Shown here: piece after piece, positions 9,127 through 18,651 of the stretch | Numbering within the stretch: the stretch's first letter is position 1 | Layout: each line of letters begins with the position of its first letter | From: Planctomycetota bacterium | GTDB taxonomy: Bacteria; Planctomycetota; SZUA-567; H5-PLA8 | Direction: 5' to 3' | Length of the DNA stretch: 64,000 nucleotides | Assembly (NCBI GenBank): GCA_015075375.1 | Contig: JABTUM010000002.1 | Location: forward strand, 979,393 to 1,043,392 | Program-made: the position numbers and the translations under genes | The notes under the pieces: model-generated | Database searches by the model: none | Told to the model about the DNA's origin: nothing | Seen by the model: only the letters and a program-made list of their open reading frames with translations

Positions 9127-9903
9127 TCAGGGCAAAACGGAGAGGAGGCTGGTGTCGCTTTCGCCCAGGAGGGTCTGGGCGGTTTCGCAAAATACGAGCA
9201 TCAGTTCGTCGCCGTCGAGCTGTCCGCAGTCGGCGAGCCAAGCGCGGCTGGCTTCGGTGCGGCCGGCCAGGAGGTCTTCCCAACTCGCGCCGCTGGCGTA
9301 CAGCAGCGTGCCGGCTCCGACTTCGCCGACGAGAAAGTGGAGCGCTTCGACGATCTGGCCTTCGTCCCACAGCCCGCCGGGTCCGGGCAAAAGCCCGCGC
9401 GTGGTGAGGAATACGTTGCGGTTTTCGGCGAGGCGGACTTGCGCCTGCCAGCCGGGATGCGGCCCGTAGACGAAGGGATCGATCCAGAAGCGCGCGTCGG
9501 GGAAGCGGCGGACGATCTGTTTGACTTGCGCGGCGTGCTGGCTGCCGGGCGGCAAATTGAGGCGTACGAGTCGCGGCGTTCCGCGCAAGGCTTGGCAGAG
9601 CGGCCACCAGGCTTCGGGGCGCTTGAGCCAGTCTTCGAGGATGCCGGGCGGGAGCGTGAGGTCGATCACGAAGGCCGAATGCGACGGGAAGCTGGCGTGG
9701 GATTCGCCGACGACGCGGTCGAGGGCTTCGGCGTGGCGCCAGCGCAGGTCGGGCCGCCAGCGGAACGCTTCTTCACGGCGCGGCTTGGCTTCGGGCCCAA
9801 AGAGGATCGCGCCGACGAGCCCCTGCGGCAGGACCGGCGCTTCACTGAGCAGATCGTCCGGGGCCCGCACGGCCAGATCCATAAACGGCGGAACGGCAGC
9901 CAT
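9127..9903 (-). CDS. Amidohydrolase-like TIM-barrel protein, substrate unknown
   Basis: A 258-residue protein. It has features reminiscent of amidohydrolase family 2 (PF04909): a strand with FPDARFWIDPF, a later ENRNVFLTTRGL strand, and GAGTLLYASGASW at the place where those enzymes have the final metal-site strand (usually with an Asp). That Asp is not evident here and no HxH pair is seen near the N-terminus, so it may lack the metal centre. The assignment is by eye and tentative. It sits 57 bases after the upstream minus-strand gene and may share its transcript. Confidence 0.5.
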   Translation of the reverse strand: MAAVPPFMDLAVRAPDDLLSEAPVLPQGLVGAILFGPEAKPRREEAFRWRPDLRWRHAEALDRVVGESHASFPSHSAFVIDLTLPPGILEDWLKRPEAWWPLCQALRGTPRLVRLNLPPGSQHAAQVKQIVRRFPDARFWIDPFVYGPHPGWQAQVRLAENRNVFLTTRGLLPGPGGLWDEGQIVEALHFLVGEVGAGTLLYASGASWEDLLAGRTEASRAWLADCGQLDGDELMLVFCETAQTLLGESDTSLLSVLP

Positions 9904-9960
9904 AATGCTACGCAGCTCGCTTCAAGGGACCGATCGTAAACCGCTCGAACGCGGACGAGC

Positions 9961-11784
9961 CTACCTTGTCCACCCGGTGTGGCCAGACACATTCTCGAAA
10001 CAGAGGCGGTAGAGCGCCGGCGCGTTGCGGGCCAGGGCTTCGACTCCGAAGAGATCGCTTTCGGCGGCCAGGGCGAGGAGATCGCGTTCGGCGAGGCTGA
10101 GAAGGGCCGCGGTATCGCCGAGGCGTTCGAGGAGCGCTTTGCGAAAGCCGGGCAGGAGGATGCGCGCGGCGGTGTGCGGATCGTCGTAGGCGAGCGTGCA
10201 GACGCGCCCGCCGTCTTCGCCGCGCAGGGCCTGCATGCGCGCGCCGTCGAGGTTGGCGGGGGTGCGCGCTTCCAGGTTGCGCAACGCCAGCGCGTACGCG
10301 TCGTCCCAGGCGACGTTCCAGGCGCGCAGCAGGCCGGCGTGGACATGGACGAGGCCTTGGGGGCTTTCGTAGACGAGCCCCACGGCGAGTCCGGGTGCGA
10401 CGGCGCGCAGCGGAAGGTCGTCCTCGCCCAGCGCTTCGGCCGGTTCGCCGGACGGCGCCTGCGCGTCGAGGCGCAGCCGCGGCAGGAGGCGCTTGCGCGC
10501 GATTGCCCAATCGGCCGGCGGCGCGCCTTGCAGCGAGTGGAAAATTTTCTCGAAGAAGCGCGCGAGAAAGGCGGCGGGGCTGAGGTCGCCGGGGCGCTGG
10601 CGGTATTCTTCGTAGGCGTGATCGAGGCGGATGAGCCAGCTCACACCGGGCGCTGCGTGTTCGGGCGCGGCGCCGGCGGCGGGGAGCTTGGCGAGTTCGG
10701 AGTCGCCGTCGGGCGCGGGGGCCGCCGCGGGGAAGAGCTGGAAACCGAAGCGTACGCGCGCGCCGATGCGCAGCCGCGGGTAGCGCTTGGCCAGTACGCG
10801 CAGGGCCAGGCGCAGAAAAGCGCGTTGCGTGGGGCGCGCGCGTTCGTAGGCCGCGCGGCGGGCCTTGAGGCGCGCGTCGAGCGGATCGCCGCCGGGGTCT
10901 TCGTGCCGGTAGTGGAAGCGGATTTCCGGCGCGGCGCCGTCCGGAATCTCGAGGAACGGATACTCGTAGCGGTTGCGGATCTCGCGTTCGAGTTCGAGGA
11001 GGCGTTCGAGATCGGCGGGGCTGGGGATGCCGAAGATGCGGCGGCGTTCGAGGAAATAGCGCACGCCCTGTTCGTTGCGCGCGACGCCGTCGAAGCTGAC
11101 GGGCACGGCCGGTTCAGCGGGCGGCGGGGCGAGCGCCTGGGCGCGGACCTTGACGACGGGGATGCCGGCGCGGAGCCCTTCGACGGAGAGGAGCGAACCG
11201 CGTCCGGCGTGGGCGGCGTCGGCCGGCGCGCAGCGGTCGCGGGTGACGAGGCGGAGTTCCTTGGGCACGCCGAGGCGTTCGAGGAAGTTATCGAGCGCGG
11301 CTTCGACGTCTTCGTAGCGCGGCATGGGGCCGCGGAAGGCGACGCTGGCCGAAGATTCGTCGGCGCCGCGGCGTTCGTCTCCGCGCCCCAGCAGCGCCTG
11401 TAATTCGGGCAGGTCTTCGGGCGAGACGAGGGCGCGGACTTCGCGCCCGTTGTCGTAGATGCGGTAGCGCCAGTGGTAGCAACTGCCCAGGACCAGCGTC
11501 CAGACGACGGTGGTCTTGAGACGCCGCGAAAGCGCGCGGGCGAGTTCGGGATCGCTGTGCTGGCGCGCGGTGTCGATGAGGAGCGACCAGCCGCCGCTTC
11601 CGGGGAGGTGCAGATACTGGCGGCGCCAGTTGGCGTCGGCGCCCCAATCGGCGGGATGATCGAACTGCGGCGAGAGCTGCGGGCAGACTTCGCGGACCCA
11701 GCGCTGCAATTCGCCGGCGACGGCCTCGTCCACCGCCGCGTCGGAATCGCTGCGCACGACCAGGTACGCTTCGTTCACACTCAT
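9961..11784 (-). CDS. Uncharacterised protein with YtpQ/DUF1444-like C-terminal region
   Basis: 607 residues. The C-terminal 130 residues (ALALRNLEARTP, AARILLPGFRKAL, SLAERDLLALAAES) resemble the DUF1444/YtpQ family, where a similar NL-L, D-ASRIL and P-RD pattern is found. The N-terminal 400 residues show no family I recognise and contain mixed alpha/beta sequence without membrane segments. The ATG at 11784 (MSVNEAYLVV) is chosen, since the 87-residue upstream extension is Arg-rich and covers an intergenic repeat. Function unknown. Confidence 0.65.
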   Translation of the reverse strand: MSVNEAYLVVRSDSDAAVDEAVAGELQRWVREVCPQLSPQFDHPADWGADANWRRQYLHLPGSGGWSLLIDTARQHSDPELARALSRRLKTTVVWTLVLGSCYHWRYRIYDNGREVRALVSPEDLPELQALLGRGDERRGADESSASVAFRGPMPRYEDVEAALDNFLERLGVPKELRLVTRDRCAPADAAHAGRGSLLSVEGLRAGIPVVKVRAQALAPPPAEPAVPVSFDGVARNEQGVRYFLERRRIFGIPSPADLERLLELEREIRNRYEYPFLEIPDGAAPEIRFHYRHEDPGGDPLDARLKARRAAYERARPTQRAFLRLALRVLAKRYPRLRIGARVRFGFQLFPAAAPAPDGDSELAKLPAAGAAPEHAAPGVSWLIRLDHAYEEYRQRPGDLSPAAFLARFFEKIFHSLQGAPPADWAIARKRLLPRLRLDAQAPSGEPAEALGEDDLPLRAVAPGLAVGLVYESPQGLVHVHAGLLRAWNVAWDDAYALALRNLEARTPANLDGARMQALRGEDGGRVCTLAYDDPHTAARILLPGFRKALLERLGDTAALLSLAERDLLALAAESDLFGVEALARNAPALYRLCFENVSGHTGWTR

Positions 11785-11893
11785 GCGCTCATTTTCGGCG
11801 CTCCGGCGCGCTTGGCAATGCTTCGCTGACGCGATTTCGCGGAAGAAGCGGCACTGGTGCAGGTGGTGGGGCAAACGGCATATCGGAAGACCT

Positions 11894-11916
11894 GCGGGCG
11901 AGACGCCCGCGATACC
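11894..11916. repeat. GCGGGC-GA-GACGCCCGC-GATACC hairpin repeat, copy 1
   Basis: A GC-rich inverted repeat followed by GATACC. Near-identical copies lie at 41510-41530 and 44567-44585, all in intergenic sequence, so this is a dispersed hairpin repeat. Confidence 0.7.
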
Positions 11917-12072
11917 TGAGCGCGCGACAGCTTTTGCGTCTGCGGCGCCACGATTCTGGCGCTTCTTGGCTGTTCGCGGCTGGGGACGGGTGTATGTGTG
12001 CATGTATGCAGTCAGGCGCAGGCGGGGCGATCCGCTCTGATTCACACAACCGTATTAAGTAAATGAGGTTGC

Positions 12073-15042
12073 ATGAAGACAAATCGATTGGTCGAGGGTG
12101 CAGGCATGGTCTGCATTGGTACATTCGGAAGCCGTATGGCGGCGCTTTTGATGTGCTGCGTGGCGCTCGGTTCGGCCCCATCGGCGGCCGGCGAGGGCGA
12201 GGCGGCGAAGGCGCTTCTTGAGGGCGCGAAGGTGCGCGCGGGGGGGTTGTGCTTGCATGTGGGCTGCGGCCGGGCGGAGACGCCGGGCTTGAGCGCCGAA
12301 TTGGCGGCGCAGAGTTCGCTGCTGGTGCACGGGCTGGCGTGGGACGAGGCCAGCGTGGCGCGGGCGCGGGCGAGCATCGATGCGCGGAAGCTGCACGGCC
12401 GCGCGATGATCGAACGCGGCGCCGGCGCGGCGCTTCCTTATTACGACTCTCTGGCCAACCTCGTGGTGGTTGAAGACGAAGCGGAACTGGCGCAGCAAGG
12501 CGTGACGGCTTCGGAATGCCTGCGCGTGCTGGCGCCGGGCGGGACGCTGGCCGTGCGCCGCGGCGGCGCATGGACGTTCAGCGCCAAGCCGCGCCCCGAG
12601 ACCATGGACGTCTGGACGCATCCGCATCACGGCCCCGACGGGAACCTGGTTTCGACGGACCGCGCGCTCACGTTTCCGGTGAGTTTGCGCTGGCTGGACG
12701 GGATTCCCGTATGCGCCAGCAGCGTGGCGGGGACGCGGGCCTGGGTGGCGAACAGCCGCACCCTCTTTGCGTACGGCATCAACGAGCTCGAGAACGTGGG
12801 CTCGGGCGGGAAAGGGAAGCTTTTTCTTTCCGCGCGCGATGCGTTTAACGGCCTGCCGCTCTGGAAGGCCGACTGCGGCGGCGCGTACGAAGGGACGGGC
12901 ATCCTGTGGCTCAACGCGGGGCCGCTTTGCTGCGACGAAGAGCGCGTGTACGTCAACCGCGACGGGAAGCTCGCCATTCTGGATGCGGCGACGGGGCATC
13001 CGATCCAAACCTGCGCAACGGAGCATCCGCCGGCCAAGCTCCTGGTCGCGGACGGGGTGCTGGTGGCGGCATGCTGGACCGAGGAGATGTTGAAGATCGG
13101 CGAGGGGCAGTCGTGGCTGCGCATTCCGCAAGCCGAGGCCGGGACGATCGAGGCCTTTGAGGCCCAAACCGGCGCGCCGCTTTGGAAGCTCCCCATCCCC
13201 GCCCTGCGGATCGTGGCGGGCGACGCGAGCGTCTATGTGCTCGTGGTGGAAGGCAAGCCGGCCAAGGTCAAGCACCTGATGGCGGTGGAACTCGCCAGCG
13301 GCAAAGAACGCTGGAAAGTGACGCCCGAGGATCTGAAAGCCGGTGCGGATCTGGAATTGTCGAGCGCCGCTCCGGGCGGCGTGGTCCTTTCCAATCCCAA
13401 AGCGCGCGAAGTAATCCTGGTGAGCCAGAAGGACGGCGCGGTTGTGCACCGCGAGAAGTCGTCGGGCTGGTCGCCGGTGGTGGACGGCTTGGTCTGGGCG
13501 GCCGGAAAGGCGATCGATCTCAAGACGGGCGAAGCGAAAGGGAGTTCGCGCGGCGGCTATCTGGGCGGGCATCATTGTTCGCCGTCCAAGCTGGCGGGCG
13601 ATTTCCTGCTTTCCGGCGCGGGTGCGAAGGATCTGGCGGCCAAGGTGGCGAAGGGCGAAAAAGCGCCTGGGTTCGGGTATCCGAGCATCCGGGGCTCGTG
13701 CGTCGAAGGGATGGTTCCGGCCAACGGGCAGCTCTACAACGCGCAGAACAACTGCAAGTGCTACCCGGCGGCGATCTACGGCTTCCACGCCTTCGGTTCG
13801 CGCACGATCGCGGCCGATGCCGAAGCGTTCGCCGCGCCGCGTCCGGTGGAGCGCGGGCCGGCCTTCGGCGAGCCGCTGGAAGCCGAGGGTTCGGACGCGG
13901 AGTGGCCGACGTTCCGCGGCAACGCGGCGCGTTCGGCCTCAAGCCCAGCGGCGGCGCCGAAGGCGCTGAATCAAAAATGGTCCACGCGGTTGTGCGAGCC
14001 GTTGGGCGAGAGCACGCTGGAAGGGGCTTGGAAAGCGCGGCTGGGCGCGAGCCTGACGGCGCCGGTGACGGCGGGCGGGATGGTCTTCGTCGCGGCGATC
14101 GATCACGGCCGGCTGCACGCGCTGGATGCACGGACGGGCGAACCGCGCTGGAGCGTGTCGTTCGGCGCGCGGATCGATTCGCCGCCGACGGTGCACCGCG
14201 GGCTGTGCCTGCTGGGCTGCCACGACGGCTGGGTGTACGCGCTGCGCGCGGCCGACGGGCGGCTGGCGTGGCGGGCGCGGATCGCTCCGGCCGAAGCGCG
14301 GCGCGTGGCGTACGGGCAGATCGAGTCGGCATGGCCGGCGGTGGGAGCGGTGCTGGTGCGCGACGGCGTGGCGTACGCGAGCGCGGGGCGCAGCAGCGAG
14401 ACCGACGGCGGGGTGGCGCTGGCCGCGTTCAAGCTCGAGACGGGCGAGACCGTCTGGGCTCGCGCGCTGAATAAGGGCGCGCTGCGCTTGAACGACGCGC
14501 TCTCCTGGCGCGACGAAGCGCTGGCGTGGCACACGTGGCGCTTCGATCCGAAGACGGGCGCGACGACCCATCCCACCGACTTGGAAGACCGGGAGAAGTA
14601 CAAGGGCGGCGCGGGAAAAATTTCCGGCCCGATGGTGGACGGGACCTGGACGCGGATTCGCAACCGCCGCGCGGGGAGCGCGTTCAGCCTGGGCGAGAAG
14701 GCGGTCGACGCGATGGCCTGGAACGCGGAGACGGCGCTCACCTTCGACGGGATGTTTGCGCTGGCCGGCGCGGAAGCGCGCTGGAAGACGAACTACAACG
14801 CACGGGCTCGGGAAGCCGAGGCGCTGGCGCTGGCTTCAGACGGCGCGATTCTGGCCGGGCGGGTGCGCGCGACGACCGAGAAGCCGAGCGCGGGGTTCGT
14901 GGCGGTCTGGAATCCGGCCGACGGGAAGCCGGTGGCCGAGGCGGCGCTCGCGGCGCCGCCGGTCCACGAAGGGCTGGCGCTGGCGGGGGGCCGGGTCTTC
15001 GTGGCGCTGTACGACGGGACGGTGGCGGCCTGGGGCGAATAA
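12073..15042 (+). CDS. Exported methyltransferase-like/PQQ-type beta-propeller fusion protein
   Basis: 989 residues. A hydrophobic segment (about 20-38) ending in APSAAG suggests export. Residues 57-175 keep the shape of a class I SAM methyltransferase: LHVGCGRAET, LVVVEDEAEL, CLRVLAPGGTLAV. From about 190 to the end are PQQ-like propeller repeats with VDGKPVAE- and LDARTGEPRWS-type blades of the BamB/quinoprotein-dehydrogenase style. This fusion is recurrent in Planctomycetota; its activity is unknown, and a methyltransferase fold outside the cytoplasm would lack SAM. GAGG five bases before the ATG supports the start. It is divergent from the gene ending at 11784. Confidence 0.85.
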   Translation: MKTNRLVEGAGMVCIGTFGSRMAALLMCCVALGSAPSAAGEGEAAKALLEGAKVRAGGLCLHVGCGRAETPGLSAELAAQSSLLVHGLAWDEASVARARASIDARKLHGRAMIERGAGAALPYYDSLANLVVVEDEAELAQQGVTASECLRVLAPGGTLAVRRGGAWTFSAKPRPETMDVWTHPHHGPDGNLVSTDRALTFPVSLRWLDGIPVCASSVAGTRAWVANSRTLFAYGINELENVGSGGKGKLFLSARDAFNGLPLWKADCGGAYEGTGILWLNAGPLCCDEERVYVNRDGKLAILDAATGHPIQTCATEHPPAKLLVADGVLVAACWTEEMLKIGEGQSWLRIPQAEAGTIEAFEAQTGAPLWKLPIPALRIVAGDASVYVLVVEGKPAKVKHLMAVELASGKERWKVTPEDLKAGADLELSSAAPGGVVLSNPKAREVILVSQKDGAVVHREKSSGWSPVVDGLVWAAGKAIDLKTGEAKGSSRGGYLGGHHCSPSKLAGDFLLSGAGAKDLAAKVAKGEKAPGFGYPSIRGSCVEGMVPANGQLYNAQNNCKCYPAAIYGFHAFGSRTIAADAEAFAAPRPVERGPAFGEPLEAEGSDAEWPTFRGNAARSASSPAAAPKALNQKWSTRLCEPLGESTLEGAWKARLGASLTAPVTAGGMVFVAAIDHGRLHALDARTGEPRWSVSFGARIDSPPTVHRGLCLLGCHDGWVYALRAADGRLAWRARIAPAEARRVAYGQIESAWPAVGAVLVRDGVAYASAGRSSETDGGVALAAFKLETGETVWARALNKGALRLNDALSWRDEALAWHTWRFDPKTGATTHPTDLEDREKYKGGAGKISGPMVDGTWTRIRNRRAGSAFSLGEKAVDAMAWNAETALTFDGMFALAGAEARWKTNYNARAREAEALALASDGAILAGRVRATTEKPSAGFVAVWNPADGKPVAEAALAAPPVHEGLALAGGRVFVALYDGTVAAWGE

Positions 15043-15248
15043 GAGCTTGCGGGTCGCCCGGTCCGTCCGGCGGGCGGGTGCGCACGCCGTTCCGGCCTTC
15101 CCGGCCCTCGAACAGCCCGGGGCCGATTCCGACCGTGGGCTTGACGAAAACGCGCGCAGCGGATATTCGTTATCTGCTTTCAACATAAGCACTTGTTTCG
15201 GTTGGGCGGCGGTAGCGCCCCTGAAACGCAGATAAGGGAGCCGCCTCC

Positions 15249-16379
15249 ATGCGCCCGAACGGTTGGCTGTGGGCAGTATTGAGCTTGGCGAGTCTGGGCT
15301 TCGTCGCACGGGCTCAGGACTTCGGCAAGGATTTCGTGGAGTGCAAGATCGAGCTGCCGAACGGCGCTCAATATATGAGGGGCGCCACCGATCCCGTCGC
15401 GGATCTGGTGGTCAAGCTGACGCTGACCAACAAAACGCAGACGGAGCGGCTGGAAAACGAGACGGTGACGTACCGGGACATCGAGCACCTGACGACGGAC
15501 GACACGAAGAAGATTGAAGAGATCGCGAAGGAAGGCCTGAAGGATAAGGACAAGGCCGCGGAGTTTCCCGCCAAGCTCGAAGAGTTCATGAAGGGCAAGG
15601 AAAAGCAGCGCACCCTTGAGCAGCGGCCGGTGAACAAGAACAGCATGAGCATCGCGTATGTGCCCCCGGCGCTGGGGCCGCACGATCTGGTGGAGTTCGT
15701 GATCAAGAAGGTTCCGGAAGGGGAAGCGCAGGGCGACGGTGCGCCGAAGCCGAAGCGCGCGGCGCGGGATATGCAGGTGCAGCACACGGCGCCCGCGGAT
15801 TACGTGCCGACGGCGTATCTGGCCGCGGGCGCGACGTCGCCGGAGTTCCTGCTGCCGGCCGGGCAGTGGTACCGCATCGACGAACCGGGCGAGTACACGA
15901 TCAAGGCGATTGTGCGCGGGATCGGTCAGTCGCAGAGCGAGTCGAAGACGGTGGAGTCGAACGAAGAACGCTTCCGCGTGCTGCCGTACAAGATCGTGAC
16001 GCGCAAGATCGACCGGATCCAGGATTTCTGGGAAGAGTACGAGCGCGGGCATCCGGCGTTCGAATACATGTTCTACGAGCTGCAGACGAACGCGGCCTAC
16101 CGCGAAGTCTACTACGTCCAGAAGGTGATGAACCGCGGGCTGGAGAAGTGGGAGTGGCACCGCCTCTGCACGGTCGATCCGTTCAGCAAGGTGCAGGTGG
16201 CGCAGGTGAATCCCAAGAAGGTGGCGATCCTGGCCAAGCACTGGAAGGGCGACGCGGGGCTGTATCAGGTCGATTTCGCGAGCACGGATCCGAAGATCGA
16301 GTCGAAGACGATCAAGCTGGCCGGCGATCAGGCGCCTCCTGCGCTGAAGGTCGAAGGCGGCGTGGTCAGCGCGGAATAA
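15249..16379 (+). CDS. Secreted protein of unknown function
   Basis: 376 residues. An N-terminal signal peptide (about 1-22, WLWAVLSLASLGFVARA, then Gln) predicts export. The mature part is highly charged and contains a Lys/Glu-rich helix (residues 75-120) followed by beta-rich sequence with no family I recognise. GGGAG lies about eight bases before the ATG. It lies about 200 bases after the propeller fusion and about 50 before the PDZ gene, in the same orientation. Confidence 0.7.
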   Translation: MRPNGWLWAVLSLASLGFVARAQDFGKDFVECKIELPNGAQYMRGATDPVADLVVKLTLTNKTQTERLENETVTYRDIEHLTTDDTKKIEEIAKEGLKDKDKAAEFPAKLEEFMKGKEKQRTLEQRPVNKNSMSIAYVPPALGPHDLVEFVIKKVPEGEAQGDGAPKPKRAARDMQVQHTAPADYVPTAYLAAGATSPEFLLPAGQWYRIDEPGEYTIKAIVRGIGQSQSESKTVESNEERFRVLPYKIVTRKIDRIQDFWEEYERGHPAFEYMFYELQTNAAYREVYYVQKVMNRGLEKWEWHRLCTVDPFSKVQVAQVNPKKVAILAKHWKGDAGLYQVDFASTDPKIESKTIKLAGDQAPPALKVEGGVVSAE

Positions 16380-16437
16380 GCGCCGCCACTCCATCCAGGT
16401 TCACCGCGACCGAAGCCCGCCGGGGGGCGGATTGCGC

Positions 16438-17301
16438 ATGCCGTTCTCCTTGCTATGGCGAAGTACGGCCGCGGGCGTTTTAGCGGCTTGTATGCTGTCC
16501 CCGGCGCACGCGATCGAAGCCGCTCCCTTTGACGGCGCGAAACCGCAAGTCACGGCCCCCGAAGACCGCCAACCCACGCTTCCCGCGCTCGAACCCGAAG
16601 CCGATGCCTGGACGCTCGAACGGCTGCGCCAGACGGCGGCCGACCTGGCAGACGAACGCTTTGCGGTTCGCGAGCAGGCGCGCACGGCGTTGGAACGGCT
16701 GCCCGGCGGGCGCTTGCCCGATTTGCTGGCGCTGGCGAAGGAGCAATCCGACGCGGGCGTGCGGCAGCGGCTCCAGGAGATCGCGCACGGCGTTTTCCTG
16801 GCGCGCGTGCTGCGCGAACTGGCGGAATGGCGGATCGGCCGCGGCTTCTTGGGCATCCAATGGGAGATGGCCGCGCCGCAGGCGGGGATTCAGGTGCTGC
16901 GCGTGCTGCCCGATACGGCCGCGGCTCATGGCGGCTTGAAGGACGGCGACCGGATCGTCGCGATCGACGGGCGGACCTTCGAGGCCGGGCTGACGTACGA
17001 CGACGTGATGAGCATCTGGAAACGCATGGCGCCGGGCGATCCCAAACGCTTGAAGGTGCTGCGCGGCGAGAGCACGCTGACGGAAGAGATCAACGTAGTG
17101 ATCGGCGAGATTCCGCGCGAGTACCGCAACGCCGAGCAAGAGGCCGCGCGCGCGGAGGCGCTTTGGCAGGGCTTCCAAGATGGCGAGGTTCACCTGCCGC
17201 GCGCGCTGCGCACACGGTCCGAAGCTCCCAGCCCCCCACCCCGCAAGCCGCTTCAATCGTGGCCGGTTCCGCAGCCTCCCGAAAGTCCTCGCGAAGAGTA
17301 A
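16438..17301 (+). CDS. Exported PDZ-domain protein
   Basis: About 287 residues. A signal peptide (ending near AHA, residue 25) is followed by an acidic linker, a helical HEAT-like stretch (45-115) and one PDZ domain (about 125-215) with the GFLGIQWEM carboxylate-binding loop, AHGGLKDGDRIVAIDG and a KVLRGE strand. There is no protease domain, so it is likely a scaffold or an accessory to a periplasmic protease (inference). A TTG six bases upstream could also serve as start; the ATG is preferred for its spacing to a GGGGGG run. Confidence 0.8.
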   Translation: MPFSLLWRSTAAGVLAACMLSPAHAIEAAPFDGAKPQVTAPEDRQPTLPALEPEADAWTLERLRQTAADLADERFAVREQARTALERLPGGRLPDLLALAKEQSDAGVRQRLQEIAHGVFLARVLRELAEWRIGRGFLGIQWEMAAPQAGIQVLRVLPDTAAAHGGLKDGDRIVAIDGRTFEAGLTYDDVMSIWKRMAPGDPKRLKVLRGESTLTEEINVVIGEIPREYRNAEQEAARAEALWQGFQDGEVHLPRALRTRSEAPSPPPRKPLQSWPVPQPPESPREE

Positions 17302-17533
17302 ATCAGGCGCACGCGGGACGCGCTAACTCCTTGGTATAGCAATTGGTTACGCCGTAAGCCTGTACATCGTTTGTACTTGGGCTGTGAAGAATCTAGACAC
17401 GCCGCGCAGCGAGGCGTTGTTCGAGCTCGATTTTGGAATGCAAGTTCTGCTTGGGCAATACGTTAGCAAATCATCGGATTGAGCCGCTTTGGCCTTTGGC
17501 TTGCCACTCGTGGCGGTGGGAGCGCTTCTTCGA

Positions 17534-18571
17534 ATGACCGAGCAGGATCTGGAACGGCTGCTGGACCGTGGCGCGCGGCGCGTGCGCGCTTCGGCGGCGC
17601 TGTACGGCGCGTGCGCGGGGGTCGGCTTGGCGCTGGGGGCAAGCGCGCTGGCGGTGCTGGCGGCGCGGGTGCAGCCGGCGTGGAGCGGCGCGGTGATGGC
17701 CGCGCTGCCGTGGACGGCGGCGGGCGTGGCGCTCGGCGCGGGGGTCTGCTTTTGGCGTTCGCGGCCGGCGCCGTTGCGCGTGGCGTTGCTGCTGGATACG
17801 CGTGCTGGACTTTCCGAACATCTGACCACTTGGCTGGACCGGCGCGGGCAGCCTTCGGGCGACCCGCTGGCGCAAGGCTTCCAGGCCGCTCAGCGCAACG
17901 CGACGCTGCGCGCCGCCGCGGGACTGCATCCGGCGCGGCTCTTGCCGCTGCGCCTGCCGGCGTGGACGCGGGCGCTTTGGCTGGGGCTGCTGGCCTTGGG
18001 CTGCGCGCTTTTGATGCCCGCGCAGAGCGGGCGCGAGTACGCGGGGCACCCGCGGTTGGCGACGGCCGAAGGCGGCCCGCGCGAAGAGGGCGCGCAAGCC
18101 GGTCCCTTGCAGCCGCTTTCGGCGCTGCCCAAGGACCGCGCGTTCAAGATCAATCCGCTCAGTCCCGAAGAACTTTTCAAAGCCCGGCTGACGGCAGGCG
18201 ACGAGCTGGCGCCGGAGTTTCTAAAGGCCGAGTTGCTGGCCGAACTGGAAGCGAAGGTGGCGGGGCTTTCGGAGGCCGAGTTGGACGATCAGGTGCGTGA
18301 AGTGCTGGCGCAGTTGCGCCGTCCGCAGGGGCGCGACCCGCAGGAAGCGGCGGCGCCGCCGCAGGGCAGCGTGGCTCAGGAAGGTTCCGAAAAGCCGGAG
18401 GCTCCGCATGGCTCGGCGGAACACCTGGGCGTGCCGGAGGCGGCGTTGAGTCCGGTCGAGCTGACCGGGATCGCGCGGGACCGCTTTCCCGATGTGGCGG
18501 AAGCGTTGGCGCGCTTTTACGCGGCGGGCCGGCCGAACGATTCGAATGGAGGGGCTGGACGCATTCGGTAA
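17534..18571 (+). CDS. Membrane protein of unknown function
   Basis: 345 residues from the ATG at 17534 (MTEQDLERLLDRG). Three hydrophobic segments near residues 22-46, 53-75 and 138-160 are followed by a charged soluble C-terminus with Glu/Ala- and Pro/Gln-rich sections. An LLLDTRAGLSEHLTTWL segment between the second and third helices resembles the LDR-L-ERLSTA sequence seen in planctomycete membrane proteins of the DUF4175 type, but this link is weak. It ends 80 bases before the first toroid gene and may belong to that transcription unit. Confidence 0.65.
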   Translation: MTEQDLERLLDRGARRVRASAALYGACAGVGLALGASALAVLAARVQPAWSGAVMAALPWTAAGVALGAGVCFWRSRPAPLRVALLLDTRAGLSEHLTTWLDRRGQPSGDPLAQGFQAAQRNATLRAAAGLHPARLLPLRLPAWTRALWLGLLALGCALLMPAQSGREYAGHPRLATAEGGPREEGAQAGPLQPLSALPKDRAFKINPLSPEELFKARLTAGDELAPEFLKAELLAELEAKVAGLSEAELDDQVREVLAQLRRPQGRDPQEAAAPPQGSVAQEGSEKPEAPHGSAEHLGVPEAALSPVELTGIARDRFPDVAEALARFYAAGRPNDSNGGAGRIR

Positions 18572-18651
18572 GCGGTCTTGCATGCCGCGCGGAAGCGGGG
18601 CAAGCTGGAGCTTTCCGAACCTTGTTTCCAGGCCAAAGGAGCACGAAAGCG

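Noticed and set aside
17302-17533. Possible promoter or operator (TGTAC repeats) before the membrane-protein gene
   Set aside because: The TGTAC direct repeat near 17361-17377 is too short and no -10/-35 pair stands out.
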